64,000 nucleotides of DNA from Streptomyces sp. TSRI0107 (GCF_001905845.1 NZ_LIVZ01000008.1:62001-126000); one strand, 5' to 3'. Counted from the stretch's first letter, positions 25,251 to 33,872 are shown. Made by a program: numbers and translations. The notes: a model not told the origin generated them from the letters alone.

Positions 25251-25835
25251 TCCGCCAACGCCCCTCTGTTCGCAGTAAGGACCGTCCTGGACGTGCCTCA
25301 ATTTATCCGCGCGGTGGGGACCGGCCATCTTCCATATTGCCCAGGGGACTTCACGTCACGGCGGGCGTCCGGTGAGTCGCACACACGGTCGCGACACGAC
25401 GACGCCGCGGCAGACGAAACACCACCGCGCCGGGGCTTCTGCCGCTGCACGCGTCAAGCGCCGCGGTCCCGCAGCCCCTCCTCACGGGTCTTGATCACCC
25501 GCAGCCGCTCCGGCTGCCGTGACGTCCACCGGTCCGGCCCGCACTCCGGCCGCAGCACCCGTGTGACACCGCCGCGCACGTCCACGACGACGCCGCGCCG
25601 GCGTCGCCACGAGCGTGAGACCGCGTCCGCCATCGTCCTCGGGACCCGGCACCTTGCGCACCGGCGGGGCCTTCGAGAAGTCCACGACGCCGGCGCCGGC
25701 TGCCCGCCGCGGTTCCCGCGGAAAGGCAGGACAGACCGGCCGGGTCCTCGATCCTCGGGTATGTCGCCGGACCGTTCGCCTCGCCTGCGCGGCACCGCCG
25801 TGGTGCGATGGAACGGGGGCGGGAAGGAGAGAGCG
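25251..25835. other. 585-bp intergenic region between divergent genes
   Basis: This holds the promoter of the LLM oxidoreductase (an AT-richer patch with CAATTTATCC near 25300 on the plus strand) and, further right, scraps of an old GHKL ATPase gene on the minus strand, described separately. The right end carries GGAAGGAGAGAG, the ribosome site of the acetyltransferase. I see no intact gene here. Confidence 0.6.
25455..25690 (-). pseudogene. Remnant of a GHKL-type ATP-binding (anti-sigma-like) protein
   Basis: On the minus strand from about 25690 down, one frame reads APPVRKVPGPEDDGGRGLTL then VAT. This is the G2 box (DDxGGRGLxLV) of the small Streptomyces ATP-binding regulators of the HATPase_c family, normally followed by about 30 residues ending with a conserved Trp. 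Here the frame dissolves into Arg-rich sequence after the box and a neighbouring frame resumes with RRGVVVDVRGG, so at least one frameshift has occurred and the N-terminal ATP-binding part is absent. It is best seen as a dead C-terminal fragment. Confidence 0.4.
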
Positions 25836-26807
25836 ATGGCCCCACCAGCAGCGGAGCGCAAGACCAGCGCGGCCCCGGTGTCAGTCCGCCCGCTGAGTGA
25901 GCCGGACCTGGACCGGGCCGATGAGATCTGCAGGACGGCCTTCGGGACGTTCCTCGGGGTCCCCGAGCCCTTCGGGACCGTCGACTACGTCCGCACCCGC
26001 TGGGCGGCAGATCCGCGTGCGGCGTTCGCGGCGACGGTCGAGGGCGAGCTCGTTGGATCGAACTTCGCCACCAACTGGGGCAGCGTCGGTTGTTTCGGCC
26101 CGCTGACCGTGCGTCCGGATCTGTGGGACCAGGGCATCGGCAGGCGTCTGATGGAGCCGGTCATGGACTGCTTCGACGCCTGGGGGAACCGCCACCTCGG
26201 CCTGTTCACCTTCTCGCACAGTGCCAAGCATCTTGAGCTCTACCGCCGGTACGGTTTCTGGCCCCGATTCCTCACAGCCATCATGAAGAAGCAGGTCGCA
26301 GGCGGTGCCGCGGTCCCCGGCCGGGTGCTCTACGGCGAACTGCCCGCCGCCGAGCGGCCTGACGCGCTGAGCCACTGTCGCGCACTGACCGGTGCCGTGT
26401 ACGAGGGCCTGAGCCTGGAACGCGAGATCGTGGCCGTGCACGCGCAGGGACTCGGTGACACCATCCTGCTCCATGGTGCCGGGTCGGAGCTCGATGGCCT
26501 GGCCGTCTGCCACTGCGGAGCCGGGTCGGAGGCGGGCACCGACGTGTGCTTCGTCAAATTCGGCGCAGTACGTCCAGGTCCGGAGGCCGCTGACCGGTTC
26601 GAGCGACTGCTCGACGCGTGCGAGCGGCTGGCCGCCGAGCGCGGACTGGGTGAGTTGGATGCCGGAGTGAACCTGGGGCGCCCGGATGCCTACCGGCGCA
26701 TGATCGACCGCGGTTTCCGCACCTGGTTGCAGGGCGTGACCATGCACAGGCCCAACGAACCCGGATACAGCCACGCCGACGCGTATGTGATCGACGACTG
26801 GCGCTGA
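25836..26807 (+). CDS. GNAT-family N-acetyltransferase, two-domain
   Basis: A 323-residue acetyltransferase. The first GNAT domain holds the acetyl-CoA loop RPDLWDQGIGRRLMEP (motif A) and HLELYRRYGF (motif B); the C-terminal half looks like a second, degenerate GNAT repeat with CERLAAERGLGELDAGVN and DRGFRTWLQG. The ATG follows AAGGAGAG. Acceptor substrate unknown. It faces away from the LLM gene and ahead of a short intergenic stretch and the ABC transporter gene. Confidence 0.88.
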   Translation: MAPPAAERKTSAAPVSVRPLSEPDLDRADEICRTAFGTFLGVPEPFGTVDYVRTRWAADPRAAFAATVEGELVGSNFATNWGSVGCFGPLTVRPDLWDQGIGRRLMEPVMDCFDAWGNRHLGLFTFSHSAKHLELYRRYGFWPRFLTAIMKKQVAGGAAVPGRVLYGELPAAERPDALSHCRALTGAVYEGLSLEREIVAVHAQGLGDTILLHGAGSELDGLAVCHCGAGSEAGTDVCFVKFGAVRPGPEAADRFERLLDACERLAAERGLGELDAGVNLGRPDAYRRMIDRGFRTWLQGVTMHRPNEPGYSHADAYVIDDWR

Positions 26808-26881
26808 GACCACCGCCGCGCTCGGCCGGCCCGGAAGGCCCGGTGCTGTCGGAACCCGTGAACCTGGTCGGACCCATCCTG

Positions 26882-27022
26882 GTGGGTGACGCCTGTCGTC
26901 GACGGCGCGCGGCTGCGGACCTTGATCACGGGTCCGCCGCCTTCGTGCAGGCCCTGAACCGCGACGACGACCACACCGAGTACCGCAAGCTCACCATCGG
27001 ACACGTCCGCCGCGTCCGCTGA
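26882..27022 (+). other. Possible short ORF or remnant in a 313-bp gap
   Basis: A 46-codon plus-strand frame from GTG 26882 ends ALNRDDDHTEYRKLTIGHVR then RVR before the stop. The codon choice in its last half is gene-like, but there is no ribosome site and no family I recognise. The rest of the gap (26808-27120) appears to hold only the promoter of the ABC transporter gene. Confidence 0.2.
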
Positions 27023-27120
27023 ACGCAGCGCTGTCCGGTTCTCGCCAGTCCGCCGTAAATGCCTGGACTGAGAACCTCCCCTGACGGGAAACTTCCGACT
27101 TCCGAACCTCCGGGAGCGTG

Positions 27121-29040
27121 ATGGGGACAACAGATACGCGAGGGCCGACGCCGGGCAGGAGCGCGGTCGTTCTGGCACTGCGCCGCTACGGCCGGGAGCT
27201 GATGCGACTACGACTGCTGGCCCTGCCCGCGTTGCTGCTGCCGGCCGTGGGCAACATCGGCATCCGCTATGTCGCCCCCCTGCTGATCGCCAAACTGGCA
27301 GGACAGGCCGCCGACGACGGCGGCCTCACCCTCGCCTCGGCGCTGCCGTACGTGGTGGGCTTCGGCGTGACGATGCTGCTCGCCGAGGCGGTGTGGCGGG
27401 TCGGGCAGCACTGCCTGAACCGGGTGGACGCCCTCGGCATGGAACACCTGTACGTCAGCGGCATGGACGAACTCCTCGCCAAGGACGCGGCGTTCTTCCA
27501 CGACAACTTCGCCGGCTCCCTGACCAAACGGGTGCTGAGCTTCGGCAAGCGCTTCGAGGACTTCGTCGACACGGTGACGTACCGGATCGTGGGCAGTCTC
27601 GTCCCCCTGGTGTTCGGTGCCGTGGTGCTGTGGAGCTACGAACCGATGCTCGTCGCCGGCCTCCTGGTGATGATCGCGCTGACCGTGGTGGCCGCGACAC
27701 CGCTGATCCGTCGCCGGCAGCGGCTCGTCAACGACCGTGAGGCGGCGATCGCCCGGGTCTCCGGCCACGTCGCCGACAGCCTCGTGAACATGGAGACCAT
27801 CCGGGCGTTCGCGGCCGAGCGGCGGGAGGCCGACGAACATCGCAGCCGTGTCGCGGACTCCCGGCGCCTGACGCTGAGGTCGTGGGACTATGGCAATCTG
27901 CGCGTCGACACCCTGATCGCCCCCCTGTCCGTACTGACCAACGTGCTGGGTCTGTTGGTCGCCATCGCCTTCGGTGGCTCGGGCCAGGGAGTGGAGGAGG
28001 TCGTCGTCGCTTTCACCTACTACTCCAACGCGACCCAGATCATGTTCGAGTTCAACCAGATCTACCGGCGTCTGGAAAGCTCGATGACCGAGGCCGCGCA
28101 GTTCACGGAGCTGCTGCTGGATCCGCCCACCGTGCTCGACCCGGCGAAACCCGAACCGCTCGCACCGCGGGACACCGGCATCCGCTTCGAGGCCGTGACC
28201 TTCGCCCACGCGGGTGCGAAGCCGATTTTCCGGGGACTCGACCTGGACGTGCCCGCAGGTGCACGGATCGGTCTGGTCGGCAGGTCCGGCGGCGGCAAGA
28301 CCACACTCACCCGGCTCCTGCTGCGGATGTCGGACATCGACGACGGACGCATCCTGATCGGTGGTCAGGACATCAGCCGGCTGCGTCAGACCGATCTGCG
28401 CTCACTGATCGCCTACGTCCCGCAGGAGCCCGCCATGTTCCACCGCAGCCTGCGGGACAACATCGCCTTCGCCCGGCCCGGCGCCACCGACGACGAGATT
28501 CACGCGGCGGCCGTGGCCGCGCACGTCACAGAGTTCGCCGACCAACTCCCCGACGGCTTCGCCACCCTGGTGGGGGAGCGGGGAGTCAAACTCTCGGGCG
28601 GCCAGCGCCAGCGCGTCGCCCTCGCCAGGGCCATCCTGCGGGACGCCCCGATCCTGCTGCTCGACGAGGCGACCAGCGCGCTGGACTCGGAGAGCGAGAT
28701 CCTCGTCCAGGACGCCCTGTGGCGGTTGATGGACGGGCGTACGGCCCTCGTGGTCGCCCACCGTCTGAGCACCGTCGCCGGCATGGACCGTCTTGTCGTC
28801 CTCGATCGCGGAAGCGTCGTCGAGCAGGGCACCCACGAGGAGCTGCTCGCGGCGAACGGTGCCTACGCCAAGCTGTGGCAGCACCAGTCGGGCGGCTTCC
28901 TCGGCGAGAGCACCGAGTCGGCCTTCGGACGCCCGGTCCCAGGAGCCGGCCTCAGCGGGCTGCCCGGACCGGCCGAACCGGCGCCGGACGGGGACCGCAC
29001 AGCGTCGTCGCACGCGCGTACGGGCACCGGGTCCACGTAA
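27121..29040 (+). CDS. ABC transporter, fused membrane and ATP-binding domains (exporter)
   Basis: A 639-residue half-size ABC exporter. The N-terminal membrane domain spans about residues 20-330 with six hydrophobic helices. The C-terminal nucleotide-binding domain has Walker A GRSGGGKTT, Q-loop YVPQEPAMF, signature LSGGQRQR, Walker B ILLLDEATSALD and H-loop VVAHRLS, all intact. A homodimer would export a lipid, peptide or drug. A GTG at 27118 is possible; the ATG at 27121 is preferred because it gives workable spacing to GGGAG. The C-terminus carries a 45-residue Gly/Pro/Ala-rich tail beyond the usual end of the family. Confidence 0.93.
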   Translation: MGTTDTRGPTPGRSAVVLALRRYGRELMRLRLLALPALLLPAVGNIGIRYVAPLLIAKLAGQAADDGGLTLASALPYVVGFGVTMLLAEAVWRVGQHCLNRVDALGMEHLYVSGMDELLAKDAAFFHDNFAGSLTKRVLSFGKRFEDFVDTVTYRIVGSLVPLVFGAVVLWSYEPMLVAGLLVMIALTVVAATPLIRRRQRLVNDREAAIARVSGHVADSLVNMETIRAFAAERREADEHRSRVADSRRLTLRSWDYGNLRVDTLIAPLSVLTNVLGLLVAIAFGGSGQGVEEVVVAFTYYSNATQIMFEFNQIYRRLESSMTEAAQFTELLLDPPTVLDPAKPEPLAPRDTGIRFEAVTFAHAGAKPIFRGLDLDVPAGARIGLVGRSGGGKTTLTRLLLRMSDIDDGRILIGGQDISRLRQTDLRSLIAYVPQEPAMFHRSLRDNIAFARPGATDDEIHAAAVAAHVTEFADQLPDGFATLVGERGVKLSGGQRQRVALARAILRDAPILLLDEATSALDSESEILVQDALWRLMDGRTALVVAHRLSTVAGMDRLVVLDRGSVVEQGTHEELLAANGAYAKLWQHQSGGFLGESTESAFGRPVPGAGLSGLPGPAEPAPDGDRTASSHARTGTGST

Positions 29041-29264
29041 CCGAGTCGGTTTCCGGACATCCTCGACCGCAGGGACCGGCCGACGCAGCAGTCGGGAGGG
29101 AGGGTATTCCCTCTCAGTCGATCATCATGGTCCGGGGGAGTCGACGCAGCCTCCGGCGAGCGGCCGATTCGGCGGCGGTGACGTGGCCGATCGGGGCCCG
29201 GGCGAGAGGTTCCCGGGAGCAGCGCGGGAACGCCTGTCCGAGCAGTCGACCCGCCGCACGAAGG

Positions 29265-29289
29265 TACTCTCCGGTGCGAAATACTCTCC
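29265..29289 (+). repeat. Direct repeat TACTCTCC just upstream of a GNAT gene
   Basis: TACTCTCC occurs at 29265-29272 and again at 29282-29289, 17 bp apart, ending 2 nt before the ATG. It could be an operator or a coincidental pair. Its closeness to the start leaves no room for a normal ribosome site. Confidence 0.3.
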
Positions 29290-29291
29290 CG

Positions 29292-29780
29292 ATGAGTTCA
29301 CGCACTTCCCCGACAAGCCAGCCGATCACGATACGGAGGGCCGTCGCGCGGGATGCCAGACGGCTCACGCGGCTCGTGCGTGGCTCAGGCGCCTACGAGG
29401 GCAAGTACGCAGCCGCAGTCGCGGGCTACCGGGTCGGTCCTGATTACATCGAGGCCCACCGCGCCTTCGTAGCCGTCGGCGCCGACGAGCACGGAGGCCG
29501 GATCCTCGGGTTCTACTCGCTCGTCCTCGCTCCACCGGAGCTCGACCTGCTGTTCGTCGCTGACGAAGCCCAAGGACGGGGCATCGGACGACTGCTCGTC
29601 GCGCACATGCAGTCCGAGGCCCGTGCCGCCGGGCTCGACCGGGTCAAGGTCGTGTCGCACCTTCCCGCCGAGGACTTCTACCACCGCGTCGGTGCGGTGC
29701 GGACCGGGACCGCGCTCGCGAACCCGCCCGCCGTGCCGTGGGACCGTCCCGAATTCCAGTTTCGCATTCCTCCGGAATGA
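29292..29780 (+). CDS. GNAT-family N-acetyltransferase
   Basis: A 162-residue single-domain acetyltransferase: N-terminal ITIRRAVARDARRLTRLV, the core strand LLFVADEAQGRGIGRLLVAH (motif A, Q/RxxGxG as QGRGIG) and SEARAAGLDRVKVVSHLPAE, then FYHRVGAVRTG (motif B). The start at ATG 29292 has no clear ribosome site; an upstream start is not better. Substrate unknown. It is 251 nt after the ABC transporter gene on the same strand. Confidence 0.85.
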   Translation: MSSRTSPTSQPITIRRAVARDARRLTRLVRGSGAYEGKYAAAVAGYRVGPDYIEAHRAFVAVGADEHGGRILGFYSLVLAPPELDLLFVADEAQGRGIGRLLVAHMQSEARAAGLDRVKVVSHLPAEDFYHRVGAVRTGTALANPPAVPWDRPEFQFRIPPE

Positions 29781-29814
29781 CGCGGTGTGCCGCTTCGCAG
29801 GGCACCGGGTTCGC

Positions 29815-29838
29815 CTGCATGGTGGTCGGCATGCAGGA
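29815..29838. terminator. Hairpin between convergent GNAT and RNase J genes
   Basis: An 8-bp perfect stem CCTGCATG / CATGCAGG with an 8-nt loop lies in the 144-bp gap between the two stops. It is a plausible shared terminator. Confidence 0.45.
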
Positions 29839-29924
29839 GCCGCTGGACGCTGAGCGCTCCGTCTGTACCGTCGTCCAACGCATGGTCCGATGCCGGAAAG
29901 GGGACCGTGCTGCCGCGCTGTGGC

Positions 29925-31610
29925 TCAGGCGTCGATGATGACGGGGATGATGAGGGGCTTGCGGCGGTGGGTGCGGAACGCCCAGTTCGCCACGGCGCGG
30001 GCGACGAGTTGTTCGAGTTGGTGGGCGTCCCCGACGCCTTCCTCGGCCGCGGTGGCCAGGGTCTTCTCGATGACGGGGATGACCGGCTCGAAGGTGGTGT
30101 CGTCGTGGACGAAGCCGCGGGCCAGGAAGTCGGGGGCCTCGGCGAGGGCGCCGGTGTCCGCGTCGACGATCGCCACCACCGTGACGACGCCTTCGGCGGC
30201 GAGGGTGAGGCGGTCCTTGAGGGAGGCTTCGGTGGCGCCGCCGACTTCCATGCCGTCCACGTAGACGTTGCCGGCGGGGACCTTGCCGGTGACGGACGCG
30301 CGCCCGTCGACCAGGTCGACGACGACGCCGTCCTCGGCGATGACGACCCGCTCGGGGTCGACACCGGTACGGATGGCGAGGTCGGCGTTGGCCCGCAGGT
30401 GGCGCCATTCGCCGTGCACGGGCATGACGTTGCGGGGTTTGACGATGTTGTAGCAGTAGACGAGTTCGCCGGCGCTGGCATGCCCGGAGACGTGCACCCT
30501 GGCGTTGCCCTTGTGGACCACGTGGGCGCCCCACCGGGTGAGTCCGTTGATCACCCGGTAGATGGCGTTCTCGTTGCCGGGGATCAGGGAACTGGCGAGC
30601 AGGACGGTGTCGCCCTTGCCGATGCGGATCATGTGGTCGCGGTTGGCCATCCGTGACAGCGCGGCCATCGGTTCGCCCTGGGAGCCGGTGCACACCAGAG
30701 TGATCTTGTGGTCCGGGAGCTTCTCCAGCTCCCTTGTGCTCACGACCAGACCGGACGGGACCTTCAGATAGCCCAGGTCACGGGCGATGCCCATGTTGCG
30801 GACCATCGACCGGCCGACGAAGGCCACCTTGCGGCCGTGCTGGTGGGCGGCGTCCAGGACCTGCTGGATGCGGTGCACGTGGCTGGCGAAGCTGGAGACG
30901 ATGACCCGGCGCGGCGCGGTGCGCATCACCTGCTCGATCGCCGGGTTCAGCTCCCGCTCGGAGGTGGTGAAGCCGGGCACTTCGGCGTTGGTGGAGTCGG
31001 TGAGGAACAGGTCCACGCCCTCCTCGCCGAGTCGGGCGAAGGCGCGAAGATCGGTGATGCGGTCGTCGAGAGGGAACTGGTCCATCTTGAAGTCGCCGGT
31101 GTGCAGCACCATCCCGGCCCGGGTGCGGATCGCGACCGCGAGGCTGTCGGGGATGGAGTGGTTGACCGCCACGAACTCGCAGTCGAAGGGCCCGAAGCCG
31201 CGCCGGTCGCCCTCCCGCACCCGCACCGTGCGCGGCCGGATGCCGTGTTCCTTGAGCTTGGCCTCCAGGAACGCCAGCGTCAGCTTGGAGCCGACGACGG
31301 GAATGTCGGACCGCTCGCGCAGCAGGTACGGCACGCCGCCGATGTGGTCCTCGTGGCCGTGGGTGAGTACCACGGCCACGATGTCGTCCAGCCTGTCCCG
31401 GATCGAGGTGAAGTCCGGCAGGATCACGTCCACGCCGGGCTGGGTCTCCTCGGGGAACAGCACGCCGCAGTCGACGATGAGCAGTTTGCCCGCGTGCTCG
31501 AAGACGGTCATGTTGCGGCCGATCTCACCCAGGCCGCCCAGGGCGATGACCCGCAGCCCTCCTTCGGGAAGGGGCGGGGCGGCTTTCAGCTCGGGGTGCG
31601 GATGACTCAT
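29925..31610 (-). CDS. rnj: Ribonuclease J (metallo-beta-lactamase/beta-CASP)
   Basis: A 561-residue RNase J. The metal site LTHGHEDHIGG (H84, H86, D88, H89), NHSIPDSLAV, HTGDFKMD, the beta-CASP motifs VSSFASHVHR and GSQGEPMAALSRM, and VSGHASAGE plus MPVHGEWRHLRAN are intact. It is a 5'-3' exonuclease and endonuclease in mRNA and rRNA processing. The start MSHPHPELKAAP matches the usual Streptomyces N-terminus; the longer in-frame start at 31670 is rejected. It lies apart from the dapA/ftsK context where the main Streptomyces copy is usually found, so it may be a paralogue. Confidence 0.93.
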   Translation of the reverse strand: MSHPHPELKAAPPLPEGGLRVIALGGLGEIGRNMTVFEHAGKLLIVDCGVLFPEETQPGVDVILPDFTSIRDRLDDIVAVVLTHGHEDHIGGVPYLLRERSDIPVVGSKLTLAFLEAKLKEHGIRPRTVRVREGDRRGFGPFDCEFVAVNHSIPDSLAVAIRTRAGMVLHTGDFKMDQFPLDDRITDLRAFARLGEEGVDLFLTDSTNAEVPGFTTSERELNPAIEQVMRTAPRRVIVSSFASHVHRIQQVLDAAHQHGRKVAFVGRSMVRNMGIARDLGYLKVPSGLVVSTRELEKLPDHKITLVCTGSQGEPMAALSRMANRDHMIRIGKGDTVLLASSLIPGNENAIYRVINGLTRWGAHVVHKGNARVHVSGHASAGELVYCYNIVKPRNVMPVHGEWRHLRANADLAIRTGVDPERVVIAEDGVVVDLVDGRASVTGKVPAGNVYVDGMEVGGATEASLKDRLTLAAEGVVTVVAIVDADTGALAEAPDFLARGFVHDDTTFEPVIPVIEKTLATAAEEGVGDAHQLEQLVARAVANWAFRTHRRKPLIIPVIIDA

Positions 31611-32012
31611 ACCCTGACGGTACCCGCAGAGCGGGACGGGTGATCCATTGCCAGTGCGATCTCCTCTCACCGGCGGAGCGGGGCACCCGCAGTGGGTGCC
31701 GGGTCGATATGGACGTGGACCGCGTCGTCGGCATTCTCGCCGAGCTCGTCACCGGCTACCGCCTTCAACGTGGTCGCGCTGATCCGCGTTCGTGTGGAGA
31801 GGGGCTTCGTTCCGGGCGGGATGCTGGCGCGTTTTCGCTAGCGGCTTCCGTAATGCGGGTATAGCGTTGTGATCAGCAGTCGTGGTTCCGAAGTTCCGTT
31901 CGCCCGTGATCGCCACCACGGGCGTTCTTGCTGTTCAGCGCCTCTCCGGACCAGGGCGATCACCTCCCGGTCACGCAGGGCGCGTGCCCGGTTTCCCTCA
32001 ACGGAGGCAGTC
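31611..32012 (+). promoter_or_regulatory. Intergenic region with long leader of the cold-shock gene
   Basis: A 402-bp gap between the divergent RNase J and cold-shock genes. A GGGTATAGCG sequence near 31860 could be the -10 box of the cold-shock gene, giving a leader of roughly 150 nt, as in cspA-type genes. A perfect 8-bp hairpin CGCCCGTG / CACGGGCG lies at 31901-31924, followed by TTCTTGCTGTT. The ribosome site ACGGAGGC is at 31999-32009. A 74-codon frame at 31640-31864 is open but has no recognisable content. Confidence 0.45.
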
Positions 32013-32216
32013 ATGGCCAAGGGCACAGTGAAGTGGTTCAACAGCGAGAAGGGCTTCGGCTTCATCGAGCAGGAGGGCGGCGGCCCCGACGTCTTCGCCC
32101 ACTACTCCAACATCGCCAGCCAGGGCTACCGCGAGCTGCAGGAGGGCCAGAAGGTCGAGTTCGACGTCACGCAGGGCCAGAAGGGCCCGCAGGCTGAGAA
32201 CATCCGCCCCGCCTGA
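32013..32216 (+). CDS. Cold-shock protein (CspA family)
   Basis: A 67-residue cold-shock domain. RNP1-like KGFGFI and RNP2-like VFAHYS motifs are intact within MAKGTVKWFNSEKGFGFIEQ and onward. It is a single-stranded nucleic-acid-binding RNA chaperone. The ATG is well placed after GGAGG. It has its own strong terminator downstream and a structured leader upstream, pointing to a single-gene transcript. Confidence 0.97.
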   Translation: MAKGTVKWFNSEKGFGFIEQEGGGPDVFAHYSNIASQGYRELQEGQKVEFDVTQGQKGPQAENIRPA

Positions 32217-32227
32217 TCGCGCACCCC

Positions 32228-32271
32228 GGTGAGGGCCCGGCATCCCGGCTTCGGGACGCCGGGCCCTCACC
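32228..32271 (+). terminator. Terminator of the cold-shock gene
   Basis: A 14-bp perfect outer stem GGTGAGGGCCCGGC / GCCGGGCCCTCACC encloses a second 4-bp stem CCCG / CGGG with a CTTC-containing loop. It begins 12 nt after the stop codon. Confidence 0.85.
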
Positions 32272-32334
32272 GTCTGCCGCAGTGGTCGGCGGGCCGGAGC
32301 CGATCGGTGTCTCGCGTGTCCCAGGCCACCCCCC

Positions 32335-32532
32335 ATGACGTTGCGCATGCCGGCCGAGCGCATCGAACAGCTCACCACGCAGATCGATGAGCTGAACCAA
32401 CGCCTGACCCGGCTCGGTCGAACGCCACGCCACGCAGCCGTCGGCGCCAGTGGGTATTGGTCCGGACAGTGCCGCCGCCCTGCTGATCACGATGGGGACA
32501 GTCCCAAAGGTATCCAGCGTCCCCCGTTATAG
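32335..32532 (+). pseudogene. Remnant of an IS110-family transposase
   Basis: The first frame reads AERIEQLTTQIDELNQRLTR, typical of the coiled region before the C-terminal Transposase_20 domain of IS110 transposases. After a frameshift near 32440 the sequence continues in another frame as VGIGPDSAAALLITMG, the conserved VGIGPxxAAxLL helix-hairpin of that domain. Both ends are missing: no DEDD catalytic domain and no Ser-containing C-terminus. About 200 bp of a dead insertion sequence therefore lies between the cold-shock terminator and the enol-lactonase gene. Confidence 0.75.
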
Positions 32533-32564
32533 GGGCGTCCGTGATACGTGAGAGGGTCTGACGC

Positions 32565-33872
32565 GTGAGTGAGACACCCCCGAACACCCTGCAATACCGC
32601 TTCGACGGGCCAGAAGACGCCCCGGTCCTGATCCTGGGTCCCTCACTGGGTACGACATGGCACATGTGGGACCGGCAGGTCCCGGAGCTGGCCAAGCAGT
32701 GGCGCGTCTTCCGGTTCGACCTCCCGGGCCACGGCGGTGCGCCCGCCTACCCCGCGGGCTCCGTCACCGAGCTCACCGCCCGGCTGCTCGCCACGCTCGA
32801 CGGCCTCGGCGTGCAGCGCTTCGGCTACGCGGGCTGTGCCCTCGGCGGCGCGATCGGCGTCGAGCTGGCCCTGCGCCACCCGGAGCGGCTGGCCTCCCTG
32901 GTGCTGATCGCGGCCTCCCCCCGCTTCGGCACGGCGGACGAGTTCCGCCAGCGCGGGGTCGTCGTCCGCACCAACGGCCTGGACCCGATCGCCCGCAGCG
33001 CGCCCGACCGCTGGTTCACCTCCGGCTTCGCCGCCGCGCAGCCCGCGATCACCGACTGGGCGGTGCAGATGGTGCGCACCACCGACCCCGGCTGCTACAT
33101 CGCCGCCTGCGAGGCGCTGGCCACCTTCGACGTACGGCCGGAGCTGGGCCGGGTCGGTGTGCCGACGCTGGTGCTGGTCGGCTCCGAGGACCAGGTCACC
33201 GGTCCCGCCGAGGCCCGCACCCTGGTCGCCGGGATCCCCGACGCCCGGCTCGCCGTCGTCCCCGGCGCCAGCCACCTCGTCCCCGTGGAGCAGCCCGCCG
33301 CGGTCACGGACCTGCTGGTGACCCACTTCTCCACCGCCTGGCAGCCGATCGCCGACCCGGGCACCGGCCAGACGGCCATCCCCGCCGCCCCGGTCAAGCC
33401 GGCCCTCGCCGCCGTGCCCGCGCAGGCCCCGCCGGTCGCGCCGATCGCCGAGATCGCCCCGCCCGCCGCCCAGCCGCAGGCCGTGGGCCGGCCGGACCCG
33501 TACGACGCCGGGATCAAGGTGCGCCGGGAGGTCCTCGGCGACGCGCACGTGGACCGGGCGCTGGCGCAGGCCGACGAGTTCTCCGGGGACTTCCAGGAGT
33601 TCGTCACCCGCTACGCCTGGGGCGAGATCTGGGACCGCCCGGGCCTGGACAGACGGACCCGCAGCTGCATCACCCTCACCGCCCTGGTGGCCGGCGGCCA
33701 CCTCGACGAGCTGGCCTCCCACACCCGCGCCGCGCTGCGCAACGGGCTGACCCCGGCCGACATCAAGGAGGTGCTGCTGCACGCCGCGGTGTACTGCGGC
33801 GTACCGGCGGCGAACAGCGCGTTCAGGGTGGCGCAGGAGGTCATCCGGGAGGAGACCACCCCCCAGGAGTGA
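32565..33872 (+). CDS. pcaDC: Fused 3-oxoadipate enol-lactonase / 4-carboxymuconolactone decarboxylase-like protein
   Basis: A 435-residue fusion. Residues 1-265 are an alpha/beta hydrolase of enol-lactonase (PcaD) type, with DLPGHG, a nucleophile elbow GYAGCALGG (C91 in place of the normal Ser), D209 in GSEDQV and H237 in GASHLVPV. A Pro/Ala linker (about 270-320) joins it to a carboxymuconolactone decarboxylase domain with RRTRSCITLTALVAGGHLDELASH and LHAAVYCGVPAAN. Such fusions (PcaL) run consecutive steps of the beta-ketoadipate pathway. No other pca genes are nearby and the Cys nucleophile is unusual, so the true substrate may differ. Confidence 0.85.
   Translation: MSETPPNTLQYRFDGPEDAPVLILGPSLGTTWHMWDRQVPELAKQWRVFRFDLPGHGGAPAYPAGSVTELTARLLATLDGLGVQRFGYAGCALGGAIGVELALRHPERLASLVLIAASPRFGTADEFRQRGVVVRTNGLDPIARSAPDRWFTSGFAAAQPAITDWAVQMVRTTDPGCYIAACEALATFDVRPELGRVGVPTLVLVGSEDQVTGPAEARTLVAGIPDARLAVVPGASHLVPVEQPAAVTDLLVTHFSTAWQPIADPGTGQTAIPAAPVKPALAAVPAQAPPVAPIAEIAPPAAQPQAVGRPDPYDAGIKVRREVLGDAHVDRALAQADEFSGDFQEFVTRYAWGEIWDRPGLDRRTRSCITLTALVAGGHLDELASHTRAALRNGLTPADIKEVLLHAAVYCGVPAANSAFRVAQEVIREETTPQE

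Noticed and set aside
31640..31864. A 74-codon frame upstream of the cold-shock gene
   Set aside because: Starts with no ribosome site, shows mixed composition and no recognisable domain. A short MDVDRVVGILAELVTGYR stretch looks gene-like but is isolated.
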